Assembly: GCF_900156655.1 (NCBI RefSeq)
Contig: NZ_FTOG01000006.1
Span: 213,399-277,398 of the forward strand
From: Rhodobacter aestuarii
GTDB taxonomy: Bacteria > Pseudomonadota > Alphaproteobacteria > Rhodobacterales > Rhodobacteraceae
Direction of reading: 5' to 3'
DNA length: 64,000 nucleotides
In this document: piece by piece, positions 44,301 to 52,052 of the stretch
Layout of the letters: every line of letters begins with the position of its first letter
Numbering within the stretch: position 1 is the first letter of the stretch
Made by a program: the position numbers and the translations under genes
Notes under the pieces: model-generated
What the model saw: the letters and a program-made list of their open reading frames with translations, nothing else
Told to the model about the DNA's origin: nothing
Databases searched by the model: none

Positions 44301-44903
44301 CAAGCCGCCATTGTGATGAAAGCGCAACCCAAGCCGCGCCCAGACTCGGTTGTGCAGCTTGCCGCAGCAGCGCGTGCCCCTGCGGAACCGGAAGAGATCG
44401 CGGCAGCGGAACCCTTCCCCAATGCCTCGGAAACCGCCTTGGCCGTATCGCGCCGCCCGCAGGCGCGTCCGCGCAACTTCAGCGCTGCGGTGGAGCGGGC
44501 CTTGGCCGCGGCAATTGCCGCCGAGCCCCCGCAACAGACCGCAGCCGCCGCACCGCCCCGCACCTCTCCCTCTCCGCCGCCCGCGCCGACGCGCATCCCC
44601 GGCCCCGAGGAAGTTGACGAACCGGAGCCCACCCGCGCCGCGCCACGCGTGCCGACCTCTGCCTCGGTTGCCAAGCAGGCGACGCAGCGCAATGCGCTCA
44701 ATCTCGGCGAGGTCAGCCTGATCGGCCTTTACGGCACGCAACGCAACCGCAGCGCGCTGGTCCGGATGCCAAACGGGCGTTTTTACAAGGTCAAAGTCGG
44801 CGATCGGCTTGATGGCGGCAAGGTGGTCGCAATTGGGGATAGCCAGCTCAGCTACCAAAAGGGCAACCGGACTTTGGTGCTCAAACTGCTGCGGGGCGGC
44901 TAA
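41328..44903 (+). CDS. giant single-span protein: GspL/PilM-like N-terminus, GspC/PilP-like C-terminus
   Basis: At 1191 residues it matches no single family I know. Residues 1-150 (KLVIPASQILYTEI, ALEGLTPYAVEDLVFDW, VAVVARETLAEAEAFAED) resemble the actin-like cytoplasmic domain of GspL/PilM. Residues 195-445 are extremely Glu/Pro/Ala-rich. A Pro/Arg/Lys-rich stretch leads to one membrane helix (about 680-701). The periplasmic part is Pro/Glu-rich and carries four loose copies of an RPxARPxxV..AA motif (about 899, 927, 1002, 1042). The last 67 residues (SLIGLYGTQRNRSALVRM, RFYKVKVGDRLDGGKVVAI) resemble the GspC/PilP beta domain. No secretin, pilin or ATPase genes lie nearby. Confidence 0.75.
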   Translation: MKPNFALNLSHDGIGLLFRARSGWELLGEVALDAEDFNDQLSALRRESKARAGSKAVTTKLVIPASQILYTEITAPGPHAATRRKEIAAALEGLTPYAVEDLVFDWSGHGDVVQVAVVARETLAEAEAFAEDRGFAPVSFVAIPEAGQFAGEPWFGPTSVAPAHLSAGARIERDQDPLPFAALLAAARANAATEAVAVPSVEESPSDAVEPEEDTITASAEVFDEGPSPEPQEAPEAEADTPEPEADVAPVDDADPEPESEPEEPQDAPAEEAEAESAETLPADVPEDIAETDEGSELQDLAPAEPFAETEGETAPIKEAAPDTDSDSDAPELAAEPAQAPEPEGALPDEQTVVEESAPETTEPEQAEEPSDPRPEPAPETDTETVDLSQLDLSTLDWSKVVPQTDIAPGAPLDAAATDSAAEDGLRAETAEEASAPEAVEDTVAPDAPRASAPIEDAEPQEAGKATDTPPLAPVLDALETQGPTLKPMRAQPRPQPRDTLDSIVADIGPAPQPPGPKAPAAAPTAPRPTATKSAPAKPPISRALSGATGREDGARPPVLGPLTPRAPQDKATGKAGVTAPGLSLPWEEDRAAGPGTGEKLRKVAGKVADAGLRTAALGGAALSSGAGKALARGKALAEARSNRPRVEIKPSQNPEGIDPEKTVFGGPKPPQVGGKPKYLGVTLMAGLIGVMALAALWSSYLGSDAPETPPEPEVAVATPAPTEPAPDAAPMTVEEARTQIAEIEAQAEAAPAPVEEPPAVEETPEAEPEQVASVEPEIVAPPAETAPPEEPAAAVVAEEPAPEVAAPAEPIESALSSSGTVVPGLEPLAPLGSQAAPLHSALATALPPIEPEPTEPTPVAPEAPAMAEASSELVPTPEGTPAPGGFTLYSGKPPRVSRPRPASVTAAVEAARAAEQRRLQAMERIRPKARPEAVVRAAQAAQPEPAAAPAPTTEAPEPVPEPEPSPAPQPEANPGQQGTLIGPSPRLSTAQAAIVMKAQPKPRPDSVVQLAAAARAPAEPEEIAAAEPFPNASETALAVSRRPQARPRNFSAAVERALAAAIAAEPPQQTAAAAPPRTSPSPPPAPTRIPGPEEVDEPEPTRAAPRVPTSASVAKQATQRNALNLGEVSLIGLYGTQRNRSALVRMPNGRFYKVKVGDRLDGGKVVAIGDSQLSYQKGNRTLVLKLLRGG

Positions 44904-45075
44904 GCGGCCCCCTCACACCATCGGGCCGTCTCAATGCGTTGTGATCTAACGCATTATCTGAAGCCTTTGTCCTTGTTCCGTCACCGCTTTGCGCTACGCT
45001 AGGGGTATTCTCGCGTTTCCGCCCTGCCGCAGCTGCCCGGAATAAGCCGTTGGCGGGCCTCAAAGACAAGTCCCG

Positions 45076-46962
45076 ATGGAAAACTTCCTTTTACAGGCCA
45101 CACTTTACCTGACAGCCATGGTGGTGGCCGTTCCCCTTGCCACGCGGCTCGGCCTTGGCTCGGTGCTGGGCTATTTGCTGGCCGGGATCATCATCGGACC
45201 CATCTTTGGCTTTGTCGCAGACGAGGCCCATGACCTGCAGCATTTCGCCGAGTTTGGTGTGGTGATGATGCTGTTCCTGATCGGGCTTGAGATGAACCCG
45301 CGCGCGCTTTGGTCGATGCGTGACAAGCTGATCGGGCTGGGCGGCTTACAGCTTTTAATCACGATTGCAGCGGTTGCGGCGGTCGCGCTGGCCGTTGGCC
45401 AACCGCCGCGCGCGGCCATCGCCCTTGGCGGGATCTTGGCCCTGTCTTCGACCGCCATCGTTATGCAAACGCTCAACGAAAAACGATTGATGCAAACGGC
45501 GGGCGGACGGTCTGGCTTTGCGGTGCTGCTGATGCAAGACATTGCCGTAATCCCAATGCTGGCGCTGCTGCCGCTTTTGGCGCTGCCCGGCGCGCGGGAA
45601 TTGGCGCGGGGCGATATGGCGGGACACAGCTTCGCCGCGCAATGGCTTGATGCCTTGCCCGCGTGGGGCATGACCCTGATCACTTTTGGCGCCGTCGGGC
45701 TGATTGTGATGGCCGGGCATTTCCTGATCCAACCGCTGTTTCGCTTTGTTCAAGCCTCCCGCCTGCCGGAGGTGCATACCGCTGTCGCCCTAATGATTGT
45801 GGTTGGCATTGCCTCGCTAATGAACCTTGTCGGGCTTTCTCCCGCTTTGGGCACCTTCCTCGCGGGTCTTGTTCTGGCGGACAGTGAGTTCAAGCATGAG
45901 CTTGAAGCCAACGTCGAACCCTTCAAGGGCCTGTTGATGGGGCTGTTCTTCATCGCGGTCGGCGCGGGCATCGACCTGAAGGTGTTCTTTGCAGGCCCCT
46001 TGAAGATCATTGCCTTGGTGGTCGCCCTTGTGGCGCTGAAATCCGCCATTCTTTATGTCTTGGGGCGGCTTTTTGGCCTGCGCGGTTCGGATCGTTGGCT
46101 CTTTGCCTTCGGCCTTGCGCAAGCGGGGGAATTCTCGCTCGTCTTGGTCTCTTTCGCCACGGCACAGCGCATTTTGCCCCCAGCGGTTGCGGAAAAGGTG
46201 CTACTGGTGATCGCGCTTAGTATGCTGATCTCTCCGGTGCTGTTCTTGCTGCATGAGCGGCTTTCGAAACGCGTCGATCCGGGCGTGGGGCCTGACCCGG
46301 ATACGGTCGACGAGCATCACCCGATCATCATCGCAGGGGCGGGCCGATTTGGGCAGGTGGTGAACCGGATGGTGACGATGTCGGGCTTTGCCACCACGGT
46401 GATCGATTCCGATTTGCCCACAGTGCAGCGCCTACGCACCTTTGGTTTCAAAGCCTATTATGGGGACCCGACCCGCCCGCAACTGCTTGCCGCTGCAGGG
46501 CTCTCAAAAGCGCGGGTGCTTGTGGTTGCGCTTGATGACAAGAAGGCCACTACAGAACTTGTGGCCTATGCCCGCTCAACACGGCCTGATCTGCATATCA
46601 TCACCCGCGCGCGCGATCGCTACCACGTTTACGACCTTTATGCCGCGGGCGCGAATGACATCGTGCGTGAAATGTTCGACGGCTCTTGCCGCGCGGGCCG
46701 CTATGTTTTGGAAAACGTCGGGCTTAGCGCTTATGAGGCGCATGAGCTAGAGCGGATGTTTTGGAAGCTGGATCGGTCTTCGGTGCGCGATCTGGCGGAG
46801 GTCTGGCAACCGGGCGTGCCAGTGGAGCGGAACCGCGCCTATGTGGACCGGTTGAAAGAACTCAATGCCGGGTTCGAAAGCCAGATGACCTCCCATATCG
46901 CAGAGCGGCGGCGCGGCGACGGAAAAGCCTCGCAAGATGCCGATGTGATCGAAGAAGGTTAA
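45076..46962 (+). CDS. CPA2 family cation:proton antiporter with TrkA-N domain (KefB/KefC-like)
   Basis: The 628-residue protein has about twelve transmembrane segments (residues 1-390) with GLEMNPRALWSM and GLSPALGTFLAGLVLADSEF, the Kef/CPA2 core. A cytosolic RCK/TrkA-N domain follows (about 412-525) with the nucleotide motif IIAGAGRFGQVVNRM and LVVALDDKKATTELVAYAR. It would exchange K+ or Na+ for protons under control of NAD(H) or glutathione adducts. No KefF/KefG ancillary gene is beside it. Confidence 0.93.
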   Translation: MENFLLQATLYLTAMVVAVPLATRLGLGSVLGYLLAGIIIGPIFGFVADEAHDLQHFAEFGVVMMLFLIGLEMNPRALWSMRDKLIGLGGLQLLITIAAVAAVALAVGQPPRAAIALGGILALSSTAIVMQTLNEKRLMQTAGGRSGFAVLLMQDIAVIPMLALLPLLALPGARELARGDMAGHSFAAQWLDALPAWGMTLITFGAVGLIVMAGHFLIQPLFRFVQASRLPEVHTAVALMIVVGIASLMNLVGLSPALGTFLAGLVLADSEFKHELEANVEPFKGLLMGLFFIAVGAGIDLKVFFAGPLKIIALVVALVALKSAILYVLGRLFGLRGSDRWLFAFGLAQAGEFSLVLVSFATAQRILPPAVAEKVLLVIALSMLISPVLFLLHERLSKRVDPGVGPDPDTVDEHHPIIIAGAGRFGQVVNRMVTMSGFATTVIDSDLPTVQRLRTFGFKAYYGDPTRPQLLAAAGLSKARVLVVALDDKKATTELVAYARSTRPDLHIITRARDRYHVYDLYAAGANDIVREMFDGSCRAGRYVLENVGLSAYEAHELERMFWKLDRSSVRDLAEVWQPGVPVERNRAYVDRLKELNAGFESQMTSHIAERRRGDGKASQDADVIEEG

Positions 46963-47145
46963 CGCCTAAACCCTCGGCACTGCGTCATAAAGTGTCTGTC
47001 ACTTGACGTTGGGCTTTGGTTGAGACGGCCTTGTTTCGGTTATACTCTAAGTTGGTAATGGCCCGCGATTCTGCCGGCGCCACACCCGCCCCGACAAGGC
47101 GAAACAAGCACACGGGACCGATGGACGGTTTCGGAGGGTTTAGAG

Positions 47146-48813
47146 ATGCGCGAGGAAACGTCGGACCGTTGGAGCCGCACGATGCCGCCCGAGCCAATCG
47201 GTGGCCCGCTTCCCGATGCGCTGATCGGTGAAATTTATCACACTGCGCTCAACCCCGACCAATATGAGCGGCTTGTCGATATCGGGCTGCAATCGCTTGC
47301 GCGGATTGATCATCTGGGGGGGCCACAAGACCCGCAAGGCGCCAGCCGCCACGTTGCGCAGGCGGGCAGCATTTTGGATTCCTCTGGCCCCTACCCGGAA
47401 ATTGCGCGGCTTTTCACTCTTTACCGACACCTTCCCGCCCTGCTTCTTTCCTCCACGGGGAAAGTGCTCCATGCGAACCCACGCGCAACAACCTTGCTTG
47501 GGGGCGCCAACGAATGGCCGCGCGCGCAGGCGGCAAATGCGATGCTGTCGAATGTGGTGATGCGGCGCATTCCGGTGCGGTTTGAAGAGGCGGAAGATTG
47601 CAGCTTCACGGTGCTTTTTGATCGTGCAAGCCAAGCCCGGCTCACCGAAGAACTGGCCGAAAGTTTCGATTTGACCGAGGCCGAGGGGGATGTGCTGCGC
47701 CTTTCCTTGCAAGGGTTAAGCCGGAAAGAGATCGCACAGCAGCGCCATGTTTCCCCGGAAACGGTGAAAAAGCAAATCGAGCGGATTTTGACGAAAACCG
47801 GGGCCGCCTCGCAGCAAGAACTCTCGTTGATGAGTGCCGCGCTTTGGCGCGATATTTCGCTGCCGCCGCAACATCTGCCGAAAGCCGCCCCCCCGCAAGC
47901 GGCCTATCTGCCCTATTTCTGCGATGAGGTGCAGCTAGAGACCGAAGGCCGCCGGATCACCTATCGTTGCTTTGGCGATCCTCAGGGGGTGCCCGTGCTG
48001 TTCTTCCATGGGACTTTCGGCTTTTGCCGCTGGCCTATGGCCGCAGAGCAAGAGGCGAAGCGGCGCGGGCTGAAAGTCATCGTCCCGATCCGCCCGGGCT
48101 ATGGCAACACCAATCCCGCGGATGACGCCGAAGTGCCCAATCGCATCTTTGAGGATATTCGCGCGATCTTGATCCAAGAGGGCGCGCGTCAGGTGCCGAT
48201 TATCACACTGGAAAACGACAGTTTTCTCGGTTTCCTATTCGCCCGCGCCTACCCCGAACGTGTAAGCGGCTTGATCGCCTTTAGCGGGGTGCTGCCCGTC
48301 ACCCGCAAAGCGCAATACAGCCGCATGGACAAATGGCACCGCTTTGTCGTCGGCACCGCCTACTATACGCCTTCGCTGATCCCCCTTGTTGCGCAGGGCG
48401 GATTTCACTTCGCGTCGCGGGTGGGGCGAACGGAATTTGTGCGTCAAGTCTATGCGGGATCACCGCCTGATTTGGCGCTGATGCAAGATCCGGCCGCCCG
48501 GGAAGCCATTTTGGATGGCACACGTGTCGCGCTCTCGCCCCGTCACCTTGCCCATAAGGCCTATGCGCAAGAAATGCGTATCTTCGCGCGCGGCGATTGG
48601 CGCCCAGCGGTCGAGGCGGCGCGTGACCGGTTCCCGGTGATCTTCATCAACGGCACGACGGACCCAATCGCCCCGCCCGAAACGATTGCCGAGTTCCGCG
48701 AAGACTACCCGTGGATCGACTTCGAGCTTTATGAAAACGCTGGCCAATTCGTGTTCTTTAGCCATTGGTCGCGGCTTTTTGCGCGCTTGTCAGAACTTAC
48801 CGCACGCAACTAA
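47146..48813 (+). CDS. LuxR-type regulator fused to a degenerate alpha/beta hydrolase
   Basis: The product has 555 residues. The N-terminal part (about 20-170) has a PAS-like segment (LLLSSTGKVLHANPRATTLL). A LuxR helix-turn-helix lies in the middle (172-232: FDLTEAEGDVLRLSLQGLSR, EIAQQRHVSPETVKKQIERI). Residues 262-552 follow the alpha/beta-hydrolase pattern (VPVLFFHGTFGF, PIRPGYGNT, NGTTDPIAPP). The nucleophile elbow reads ENDSFLG rather than GxSxG (Ser359), and Gln534 stands where the catalytic His is expected (NAGQF). It is therefore probably a ligand-sensing domain, not an enzyme. Confidence 0.88.
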   Translation: MREETSDRWSRTMPPEPIGGPLPDALIGEIYHTALNPDQYERLVDIGLQSLARIDHLGGPQDPQGASRHVAQAGSILDSSGPYPEIARLFTLYRHLPALLLSSTGKVLHANPRATTLLGGANEWPRAQAANAMLSNVVMRRIPVRFEEAEDCSFTVLFDRASQARLTEELAESFDLTEAEGDVLRLSLQGLSRKEIAQQRHVSPETVKKQIERILTKTGAASQQELSLMSAALWRDISLPPQHLPKAAPPQAAYLPYFCDEVQLETEGRRITYRCFGDPQGVPVLFFHGTFGFCRWPMAAEQEAKRRGLKVIVPIRPGYGNTNPADDAEVPNRIFEDIRAILIQEGARQVPIITLENDSFLGFLFARAYPERVSGLIAFSGVLPVTRKAQYSRMDKWHRFVVGTAYYTPSLIPLVAQGGFHFASRVGRTEFVRQVYAGSPPDLALMQDPAAREAILDGTRVALSPRHLAHKAYAQEMRIFARGDWRPAVEAARDRFPVIFINGTTDPIAPPETIAEFREDYPWIDFELYENAGQFVFFSHWSRLFARLSELTARN

Positions 48814-48932
48814 GCGCTGCAGTGCTGTCAATCCCCCAACGGGGGAATGGCACCCGCTGCGCGAGCTGGCTTAGCTTTTGCACACAAGCCTCCTCCCCGG
48901 CGGCTTACGCAAACCCATTCAGGAGCTACGCC

Positions 48933-49481
48933 ATGTCTTCCTTTGCGTCGAAATCCGTTTTCAGTGCTTTGTTCGCTTTTTTTTTGACCGCTCCGCTGCA
49001 CGCGGAAATGTCCCTCACCTCCGCCGACATCGCGCCCGATACCACGATCGGTGATGCTTTCGTCTTCAATGGTTTCGGCTGCACCGGCCCGAACACCTCG
49101 CCCGCGCTCGCTTGGGAAGGTGCGCCGGAGGGCACCAACAGCTATATCGTGAACGTTTATGACCCGGACGCGCCGACCGGGTCGGGCTTTTGGCACTGGG
49201 CCGTTTTTGACCTGCCCGCTTCGGTGACCGAATTGCCGCAAGGCGCTGCAAGCGCGCTGCCCGAAGGCGCGATGCAAGCCCGCAATGACTATTCCGCCAA
49301 TGATTGGGGCGGCCCCTGCCCGCCGGAAGGCGACACCCCGCACCGCTACGTGTTTACCGTTTATGCCATGCCGCAAGAAAAGCTCGGCATCGATGAAACG
49401 GCCTCTGGCGCTGTGGTGGGCTTCTTTGCCCATACCTCTTCGCTCGACAGCGCCTCCTTTACGGCGACCTACGGGCGCTGA
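48933..49481 (+). CDS. YbhB/YbcL family PEBP-like protein, secreted
   Basis: The 182-residue product starts after AGGAG and has a signal peptide ending about HAE. The PEBP fold is marked by NTSPALAWEGAPEGTNSYIV, DPDAPTGSGFWHWAVFDLP and PPEGDTPHRYVFTVYAM, which supply the anion-binding pocket. Bacterial members are called Raf kinase inhibitor-like, but no kinase role is known; many are periplasmic. Confidence 0.92.
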   Translation: MSSFASKSVFSALFAFFLTAPLHAEMSLTSADIAPDTTIGDAFVFNGFGCTGPNTSPALAWEGAPEGTNSYIVNVYDPDAPTGSGFWHWAVFDLPASVTELPQGAASALPEGAMQARNDYSANDWGGPCPPEGDTPHRYVFTVYAMPQEKLGIDETASGAVVGFFAHTSSLDSASFTATYGR

Positions 49482-49504
49482 TAGCCCCGCGCTCTGATCG
49501 CCTA

Positions 49505-49536
49505 GGCCCCGCAGAAACCGACCCTTCTGCGGGGCC
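49505..49536 (+). terminator. terminator after the PEBP gene
   Basis: GGCCCCGCAGAA and TTCTGCGGGGCC pair over 12 bp with an 8-base loop, followed by GTTGTTT. Confidence 0.85.
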
Positions 49537-49612
49537 GTTGTTTCGGAGCTATGCTTGACCCCGCCGCCAAAATTCGGGCAGACCGAGGCAAACAAGCAAA
49601 AGGCCCCAAAGG

Positions 49613-50056
49613 ATGATCTATGTCGATGCCGATGCCTGCCCGGTGAAAGCCGAAGTAGAGCGCGTGGGAACACGGCTTTCGGTGCCGATGGCGGTCGTGT
49701 CAAACGGCGGCATTCGCCCCTCACAAAATCCGCTGGTGCAAACGGTGATCGTGCCACAGGGCCCTGATGAGGCCGACAAATGGATCGCCGAACGTGCAGG
49801 CCCCGGCGATGTGGTGATTACCGCCGACATTCCCTTGGCCGCCAAATGCGTGGAAGCAGGCGCGCAAGTGCTTAAGCCCGATGGGGAAGTGCTCGGTCCC
49901 GACAATATCGGCAATATTCTCGCGATGCGCGATCTGATGGCCGATCTGCGCTCTGCCAACCCGTTCCTGCAAGGCGGCGGGCGAGGGTTCACCAAAGCCG
50001 ACAGGTCGCGTTTTCTTGATGCGCTGGACCGCGCGCTGCGCCGCGCGAAGCGCTGA
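49613..50056 (+). CDS. YaiI/YqxD family protein (DUF188)
   Basis: The 147-residue product begins [19 protein letters not shown] and has [22 protein letters not shown] and a basic Gly-rich end ([20 protein letters not shown]). This is the DUF188/YaiI family, with a PIN-like acidic site (Asp5, Asp7 and the Asp of TADIPLA). The activity is not established. It precedes ssrA in the same direction. Confidence 0.95.
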   Translation: MIYVDADACPVKAEVERVGTRLSVPMAVVSNGGIRPSQNPLVQTVIVPQGPDEADKWIAERAGPGDVVITADIPLAAKCVEAGAQVLKPDGEVLGPDNIGNILAMRDLMADLRSANPFLQGGGRGFTKADRSRFLDALDRALRRAKR

Positions 50057-50080
50057 TCCACCGATCCCCATCGCCGCCCC

Positions 50081-50109
50081 TTGCAGCCCGCCGCCGCAGG
50101 CCCTAAATT
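50081..50109 (+). promoter_or_regulatory. promoter of ssrA
   Basis: TTGCAG, 17 bases, TAAATT. The predicted start, about 50116, matches the expected 5' end of the acceptor piece. Confidence 0.65.
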
Positions 50110-50116
50110 GGGCTTG

Positions 50117-50432
50117 TTCGGGGTAACTCGGACTATGGGCATAAACGCGCACGAAATAAGCGGATCGGACCCGGGGGCGGTACCCGGCGGCTCCACCAAA
50201 ATCCCTCGTTGGGGGCACATGGGGCCGAAATAGGATCGACGAACGTGTAAAGGTGATGGCTTTGTCCCGGTGAGCGACCACCGTTATCGGTGCAAATTGT
50301 ACAGTTGCCAACGACAACCGTGCTCCGGTGGCTCTGGCTGCGTAAGCAGCTCGGGTAACCGAAACTTAAGTCCTTACGCTTAGCCGCTTAAGGCGGGGCT
50401 CGCAGGTGCCTGGCAACAGAAACCTGCACTTT
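50117..50432 (+). ncRNA. ssrA: tmRNA, two-piece circularly permuted
   Basis: The acceptor half comes first and ends CCCGGCGGCTCCACCA at 50198. The coding half starts at about 50221 with GGGGCCGAAATAGGATCGAC; its GGGGCCG pairs with CGGCTCC to rebuild the acceptor stem. About 22 bases between the pieces are removed by processing. The tag frame (50307-50345) encodes ANDNRAPVALAA and a stop. tmRNA frees stalled ribosomes and tags their products for ClpXP. The outer ends are approximate. Confidence 0.96.
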
Positions 50433-50541
50433 TATCAGGCAGTTACCGCATATTTTCGGACGGCTCGCGTGTCGTAACCGCTTTGCGCTTGCGCCTGTAT
50501 CGGCCCGGTTTCAGTCTCTCGCAGACCCACCGGAGATTACG

Positions 50542-51288
50542 ATGCGATACGTTTTTGCCTTTTCTCTCGCCCTGCTCGCGCTTCCAGCCCTCGCCGAGGA
50601 AACACCGCTTCCCAAACTTGGCCCCAATGCCGTGCCGATCACCCTTGATCATGCCTATCTGACCGAGGCGCCTGCGCCCGATTTCTGGGCCTTCTTTCCA
50701 TTCGTGAAACCCCAGTTCACCTCTTCGGCCTGCGGCGTCGCCTCGATCACCGCTGCGGTGACCGGGCTTGCGGGCCTGCCCCCCAATGCCGAAGACACGG
50801 TGATCCGCCAGCCCGAATTGCTTGAAAAGGTGGGCGATGCGCATTGGAGCGAAATCTCAGCCGAAGAGGGCGACGGGATCAAATTTGACGAACTGAGCCT
50901 TTATGCAGGCAAAGCGGCCGAAGCACTCGGGCTTAAAATAACGATCGACAGCTTCCACCCCGGCGCCCCCGGTGCGATGCCCGAGCCAGAGGCGCTCGCC
51001 GAACTCCGCGCGCGCCTTGCCGCCAATGAAGCCTCCGCCGATGATGTGACGATGGTTTATTTCAACCAAGGCGTTGTCACTGGCGATTGGGACGGGCCGC
51101 ATGTCTCGCTTGTGGGCGCTTATGACGCGTCCCGCGACCGCGTGCTGATTCTTGAGGTCGATCAGGAATGGTATGTCCCGTATTGGACACCGGTTCCGGT
51201 CCTGCTCACCGCCATAACGCGCCCCGCCCCCGAAGATCAGGGGGTGCTTGCCGGCCAAACCGGTGGGCTGGTGCGCCTGTCACGTTGA
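50542..51288 (+). CDS. phytochelatin synthase family protein, secreted
   Basis: The 248-residue product has a signal peptide (to about ALAEE). The papain-like fold of bacterial PCS proteins is recognised from QFTSSACGVASITAAV (Cys64), WDGPHVSLVGAYD (His187) and LILEVDQEWYVPYW (Asp207), a Cys-His-Asp triad. Bacterial half-molecule relatives act mainly as glutathione gamma-glutamylcysteine peptidases. Export to the periplasm is suggested by the signal. It follows the tmRNA gene by about 110 bases. Confidence 0.85.
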   Translation: MRYVFAFSLALLALPALAEETPLPKLGPNAVPITLDHAYLTEAPAPDFWAFFPFVKPQFTSSACGVASITAAVTGLAGLPPNAEDTVIRQPELLEKVGDAHWSEISAEEGDGIKFDELSLYAGKAAEALGLKITIDSFHPGAPGAMPEPEALAELRARLAANEASADDVTMVYFNQGVVTGDWDGPHVSLVGAYDASRDRVLILEVDQEWYVPYWTPVPVLLTAITRPAPEDQGVLAGQTGGLVRLSR

Positions 51289-51544
51289 GAGGCTGCGCAG
51301 ATCAAAAACAAGTCGCGGCTCCGAGCCATATCGGGGCCGCCCTGATCCAAAGCGCGCGCCGCTGCGGCCCGCCCCCCCCCGATCTGACGCGTGAATCGCC
51401 ATCAAAAACAGCATCGCGTGGCGCTTGGTGGGAAAGGAATTGCCTTTCGCACAAAAGGGAGCCCAGAGCGCGACTTTCCGCCCCGCTTCCCCCCTTTCCT
51501 TGCCCGGCAAATTCCCTATGCTGTGCGCAAAGGAAAGGTCTGAC

Positions 51545-52012
51545 ATGACGCGTTCGATTGACTATGGCACTCTTATGCATCGCGCGATGCGCGGCCTCAT
51601 CCAGACTGTCTTGGGCGAGGTGGCCGAGCATGGCCTACCCGGCGCGCATCACTTCTTCATCACCTTCGACACCCGTGCCGATAAGGTGGATATCGCGGAT
51701 TGGCTGCGCCAACGTTACCCCGAAGAAATGACCATCGTGATCCAGCATTGGTTTGAAAACCTGCATGTGACCGATGAAGGCTTTGGGATCACACTCAATT
51801 TCGGCAACCAGCCCGAACCGCTGTGGATCCCGTTTGATGCGGTCCACACCTTCGTCGACCCCTCAGTTGAATTTGGCCTGCGCTTTGAATCGCAAGACTC
51901 CGATGATGACGAGGAAGAGGGCGAAGACGAAGAATTCGAAATCAGCGAAACCGCCGAGGACAAACCCCGGACCGAGGCGGAAGTGGTGAGCCTAGACAAG
52001 TTCCGCAAATAG
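51545..52012 (+). CDS. sspB: ClpXP adaptor SspB (alphaproteobacterial type)
   Basis: The 155-residue product begins IDYGTLMHRAMRGLIQTVLGEV and has the substrate-binding domain (GAHHFFITFDTRADKVDIAD, TIVIQHWFENLHV, LWIPFDAVHTFVDPS). A long acidic linker (DSDDDEEEGEDEEFE) leads to the ClpX-binding tail EVVSLDKFRK. It captures ssrA-tagged proteins and hands them to ClpXP; the ssrA gene lies about 1.1 kb upstream. Start 51545 follows GGAAAGG. Confidence 0.95.
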   Translation: MTRSIDYGTLMHRAMRGLIQTVLGEVAEHGLPGAHHFFITFDTRADKVDIADWLRQRYPEEMTIVIQHWFENLHVTDEGFGITLNFGNQPEPLWIPFDAVHTFVDPSVEFGLRFESQDSDDDEEEGEDEEFEISETAEDKPRTEAEVVSLDKFRK

Positions 52013-52052
52013 TTTTTTCAAATCAACACCTCAGCAAACAACGGCCTCCCAG

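Noticed and set aside
43422..44858. A 478-codon minus-strand frame rich in Arg and Gly.
   Set aside because: Same cause: antisense to the Pro-rich periplasmic part of the giant protein, with no recognisable domain or start site.
47020..47060. Promoter with TATACT before the LuxR-hydrolase gene.
   Set aside because: TATACT is a good -10 box, but the only -35 candidate (TTGAGA) has a 15-base spacer, so I do not call it.
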